Shown in pieces: positions 33,585 to 36,065 of a stretch of 36,065 bases of DNA; positions within the stretch are counted from its first letter, which is position 1, and each line of letters starts with the position of its first letter. This DNA comes from an uncultured bacterium (GTDB lineage: Bacteria > Chloroflexota > Anaerolineae > J036 > Brachytrichaceae). The stretch lies in the NCBI GenBank assembly GCA_903921365.1, contig CAIXPS010000076.1, positions 1 through 36,065 of the forward strand. The letters are read 5' to 3'. Both the position numbers and the translations under genes were made by a program. The notes under the pieces were generated by a model. That model was not told the DNA's origin and made no database searches. It saw nothing but the letters and a program-made list of their open reading frames with translations.

Positions 33585-35921
33585 ATGCACATTAAGATTA
33601 TCGCGCAGAAACTCTTTCGGCCACAGATCTCGCGGGCGCTCATTCCGATTATCGTGATCGTGTTCGCGTGGTCGCTTTTCTTCTGGCGCGTCCTGACACC
33701 GGTATCCGCCGATCGACTCACCTTCCAGCAAGGTGACTTCACACTCCAATTCCTGGCCTACCGTGAGATCGCTTATAACCAGATTCTGAATGAGCGCCTG
33801 CCAGTCTTTACCGAGTGTTTATATAGCGGGTATCCATTCCAGGCAGACCCGCAGTCGCAAGTGCTCTACCCGCCTGTTATGTTCCTCATGTTACTTGGGA
33901 AAACACTCGCCTGGCCGTCGTATCCACTCCGGGCGCTCGAATGGGAAGTGATGGCGCATGTCCTTATTGCTGCATTGTGCATGTATGCCTTTCTGCGCCA
34001 GATGCGGTTAAGACGTCCCGCTGCCTTGCTGGGTTCACTTGCTTATGGGTTTAGCGGCTTTTTGACCGGCTACGCCATGCTGCAGACCGCGATTCTCGAA
34101 ACGGCGGCATGGTTTCCCCTGATATTGCTTTCTTTACGCACATTGGCAATGCAACCGGTGGCCGCCGGAAGTCGCTGTTTAATGTGGATCCGTCCAGCGG
34201 CCTTATTGGCCATTTCAGTTGCGCTCGCATTGACCGCAGGTCACACCCAGAGTTTGCTCTTTATGGCCTATAGCAGTGCGATTGCATACGTCTTCTGGTG
34301 CTGGCAAGCCAAACTCAGTTTCAGGCAGATGGTTGTGCGGGGCGGGATCGCAGGCATCCTTGCCGTAGGCCTGTCTGCCGCACAACTCATTCCTTCATTG
34401 TCGTTCATGCTGGCGTCGACGCGAGCTTCGCTGCCTTTCAACGAAGCAGGCAACGGCTTTGTTCTGCACGATATCGCCCTGTTCGTTCTTACAGGCGTTA
34501 CCAACGTATGGCAACCGCTTTACATCAGTATTGCGGCGTTATTCACAGTCGCCGTCGCATTTTCAACCCGACGCGCCGAAGTGTGGCTGTGGCTTGGTAT
34601 TGGCATCACGGCGTTGATTATCGGTTTTGGCGCAAACGCCGTGGGATTTGACCTGGCATACAACATTGCGCCTGGCTACAAACAATTTCATTCGCAGGAG
34701 CGTCACGCCCTCATCGTGGTGACGGCGTTGAGCATCCTGAGCGCACTAGGGCTACAGGCATTGATGAACCCATTGCGAGCAAGTTGGCGCAGGCGGCTGG
34801 GCCGGGCGGGCCGTCGCGCGTTGCCTTGGGCCGCTGTTGCATTCGCCGCTCTGATTGCAATCCTGGTCTACGTTCGGCTGGTCGTGGTCGACCCAAAACC
34901 AGCCGATCCAGGGCCAATCAGCGATCGCATCGCGATGATCGCCATGTGCCTGCTGGGCATGGGCGCGTTATTTATCTGGCGCGCGCGACTCGGACGCGCG
35001 CCACGCTGGCTATGGGTCACCGCACTGCTTGGCCTCGTCGTTTTCGACCTGTTTACAACAAATCGCTATACGGCAACACAACTACCCGCCGATCCCTTCC
35101 CTGCCCTCAGCCTGGTTGCACCAATCTCCGCCGGCAACGACCTGCCGCAAGGGATGCACAACCTCGGCGCCTATCGCATCAACAACCACTTTGGCCTGCC
35201 GCTTAATACGGCCTGCGTCAACGGTTTGGCCGAAATCACCGGTGGTTCGCCCATTATTCTGCGCGATTACAAGACATTCCTGTCGCGCGTTCCGGAGGAT
35301 GTCTATTCCCAACTGCTGAACGTCTGGTACACCGTCACATGGCGTGGCGGCATGGGGACAGATAACGGGCGACGTATACCGGATCGCAAAGTTGCCACGG
35401 ATAAGTACCAGAATATCGACGCTAACACGTTCTTTCTCAACTGGCCGGCTCCAACCCCACAACCTGCCTGGGTCGCATCGACTACATCTTATGTCCAAAC
35501 CGAGGACGAGTTATACGCCCGCATGAACGCCGACAGCTACAAACCGATGAACGAGGCAATTCTCTATGCGCGCGATCACCTATCAATCCCGGCAACCACT
35601 CAAGGTTCGGCGGGGATGGAAGGAAAAGCGATCGGCTATATGAAAATCGCCGCAACGGCAACCACACCTGCGCTTTTAGTGGTCAGCGAGGCCTACCACT
35701 GGAACTGGGTGGCGGTCGTAAACGGGCAGGAAGTGAAGACTATTCTTGTGGATGGGGCATTGCTGGCAGTGCCAATACCGGCCGGCGACTCAACGGTTGA
35801 ACTCAGTTATCGCCCGCTGGACCTGTATATCGGCGGCGGCATCACCGTTGCAACACTGATTGCACTGGGTGTTCTCGTCGCGATAAGCACCGCGCCCAGG
35901 CGCAAACAGCAAGGCAGATGA
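33585..35921 (+). CDS. YfhO-like polytopic membrane protein
   Basis: A protein of 778 residues with about twelve membrane helices in the first 500 and a large extracytoplasmic C-terminal domain of about 270 residues, with one last helix near the end. The early segment GDFTLQFLAYREIAYNQIL and LYSGYPFQADPQSQVLYPP match the YfhO family, a GT-C-like fold. In Bacillus and Listeria YfhO members glycosylate teichoic or lipoteichoic acids; the acceptor here is unknown. The motif region GD (residues near 50) is where GT-C enzymes carry a catalytic acid, so activity is plausible. The stop abuts the stop of the convergent partial gene at the edge with no gap. Confidence 0.82.
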   Translation: MHIKIIAQKLFRPQISRALIPIIVIVFAWSLFFWRVLTPVSADRLTFQQGDFTLQFLAYREIAYNQILNERLPVFTECLYSGYPFQADPQSQVLYPPVMFLMLLGKTLAWPSYPLRALEWEVMAHVLIAALCMYAFLRQMRLRRPAALLGSLAYGFSGFLTGYAMLQTAILETAAWFPLILLSLRTLAMQPVAAGSRCLMWIRPAALLAISVALALTAGHTQSLLFMAYSSAIAYVFWCWQAKLSFRQMVVRGGIAGILAVGLSAAQLIPSLSFMLASTRASLPFNEAGNGFVLHDIALFVLTGVTNVWQPLYISIAALFTVAVAFSTRRAEVWLWLGIGITALIIGFGANAVGFDLAYNIAPGYKQFHSQERHALIVVTALSILSALGLQALMNPLRASWRRRLGRAGRRALPWAAVAFAALIAILVYVRLVVVDPKPADPGPISDRIAMIAMCLLGMGALFIWRARLGRAPRWLWVTALLGLVVFDLFTTNRYTATQLPADPFPALSLVAPISAGNDLPQGMHNLGAYRINNHFGLPLNTACVNGLAEITGGSPIILRDYKTFLSRVPEDVYSQLLNVWYTVTWRGGMGTDNGRRIPDRKVATDKYQNIDANTFFLNWPAPTPQPAWVASTTSYVQTEDELYARMNADSYKPMNEAILYARDHLSIPATTQGSAGMEGKAIGYMKIAATATTPALLVVSEAYHWNWVAVVNGQEVKTILVDGALLAVPIPAGDSTVELSYRPLDLYIGGGITVATLIALGVLVAISTAPRRKQQGR

Positions 35922-36065
35922 CTATATTATAAAATCTTCCCCGTGCCACAAGCCATTTTCGGGGGCATGGACGTGAGCTTTTTCCACATGGCCACTGGTG
36001 AGTTTCTCCAGTTCTTCCACGCGCGCCATCAATGAACTCACTGTCGCCCCAATTGTGTCCGGCAA
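35922..36065 (-). CDS. C-terminal part of an unidentified protein at the window edge
   Basis: An open frame of 47 codons plus a TAG stop reaches the right edge. It contains a possible short coiled-coil (MARVEELEKL) followed by a His-rich tail (KAHVHAPENGLWHGED). No family is recognised. It is likely real because it begins immediately after the YfhO-like stop with normal convergent spacing and no interruption to the edge. Confidence 0.5.
   Translation of the reverse strand: MPDTIGATVSSLMARVEELEKLTSGHVEKAHVHAPENGLWHGEDFII

Noticed and set aside
1-36065. CRISPR array, insertion sequence or prophage
   Set aside because: No regularly spaced repeats, transposase, integrase or phage structural gene was seen in any frame.

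Overview
This window looks like chromosomal DNA of a free-living bacterium, most likely a member of the Chloroflexota (Anaerolineae-like). That placement rests on recalled family resemblance (UMF1-type MFS, PHP/sorbose-type polyol operon, YfhO and GT-C type membrane proteins, very frequent GCGCGC strings), not on a search. GC content appears moderate (roughly 50-55%). I see no phage, insertion sequence or CRISPR array. Genes are tightly packed and no stretch without a gene exceeds 300 bases; the longest is the control region at 11616-11860.

Left region, 1-7226 (+): a surface-glycopolymer cluster. It holds the end of a polysaccharide deacetylase, an NAD-dependent sugar-nucleotide epimerase, a FemAB/GNAT-type acyltransferase, a Wzx-like flippase fused to an aminoglycoside-phosphotransferase-like kinase domain, a large polytopic GT-C-like membrane protein and a small membrane protein. 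A HAD phosphatase/phosphomutase follows at 7294.

Region 7939-15795: sugar and polyol metabolism. A minus-strand run reads TIM-barrel isomerase, polysaccharide deacetylase, Rho, second TIM-barrel isomerase. Divergent to it is a plus-strand operon of a PHP-domain protein, a SorE-like alcohol dehydrogenase with an extra degenerate Rossmann domain, and an SrlD/SorD-like sorbitol-6-phosphate dehydrogenase. Two inverted repeats and a good sigma70-type promoter lie between the two transcription units. Together the operon enzymes could turn a ketose-1-phosphate into a hexitol-6-phosphate and then fructose-6-phosphate.

Region 15839-25885: DegV; a PRC/MgtE_N/CBS protein with an NRAMP-like transporter (a probable Mg2+ or other divalent-metal pair); a UMF1-type MFS gene split by a frameshift; an 822-residue SEDS glycosyltransferase (FtsW/RodA) fused to a class-B PBP-like domain that has lost its active-site residues; an FGGY sugar kinase; and an OmpR-like regulator with a pseudo-receiver.

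Right region, 26126-36065: hexapeptide acyltransferase, DUF1405 membrane protein, tRNA-Arg(CCG), aspartate kinase with a structured leader, AhpC peroxiredoxin, Der GTPase with an acidic insertion in its second G domain, a creatininase-family amidohydrolase, a lipoprotein with duplicated IPT-like domains, a YfhO-like membrane protein and the C-terminus of an unidentified gene at the edge.

The strongest leads are the SEDS fusion with a catalytically dead transpeptidase domain, the flippase-kinase fusion, Rho with an altered primary RNA-binding motif in a genome using hairpins without U-tracts, the acidic insert in Der, the double-Rossmann dehydrogenase and its operators, and a recurring TACAAT-N9-ATG leaderless promoter layout.
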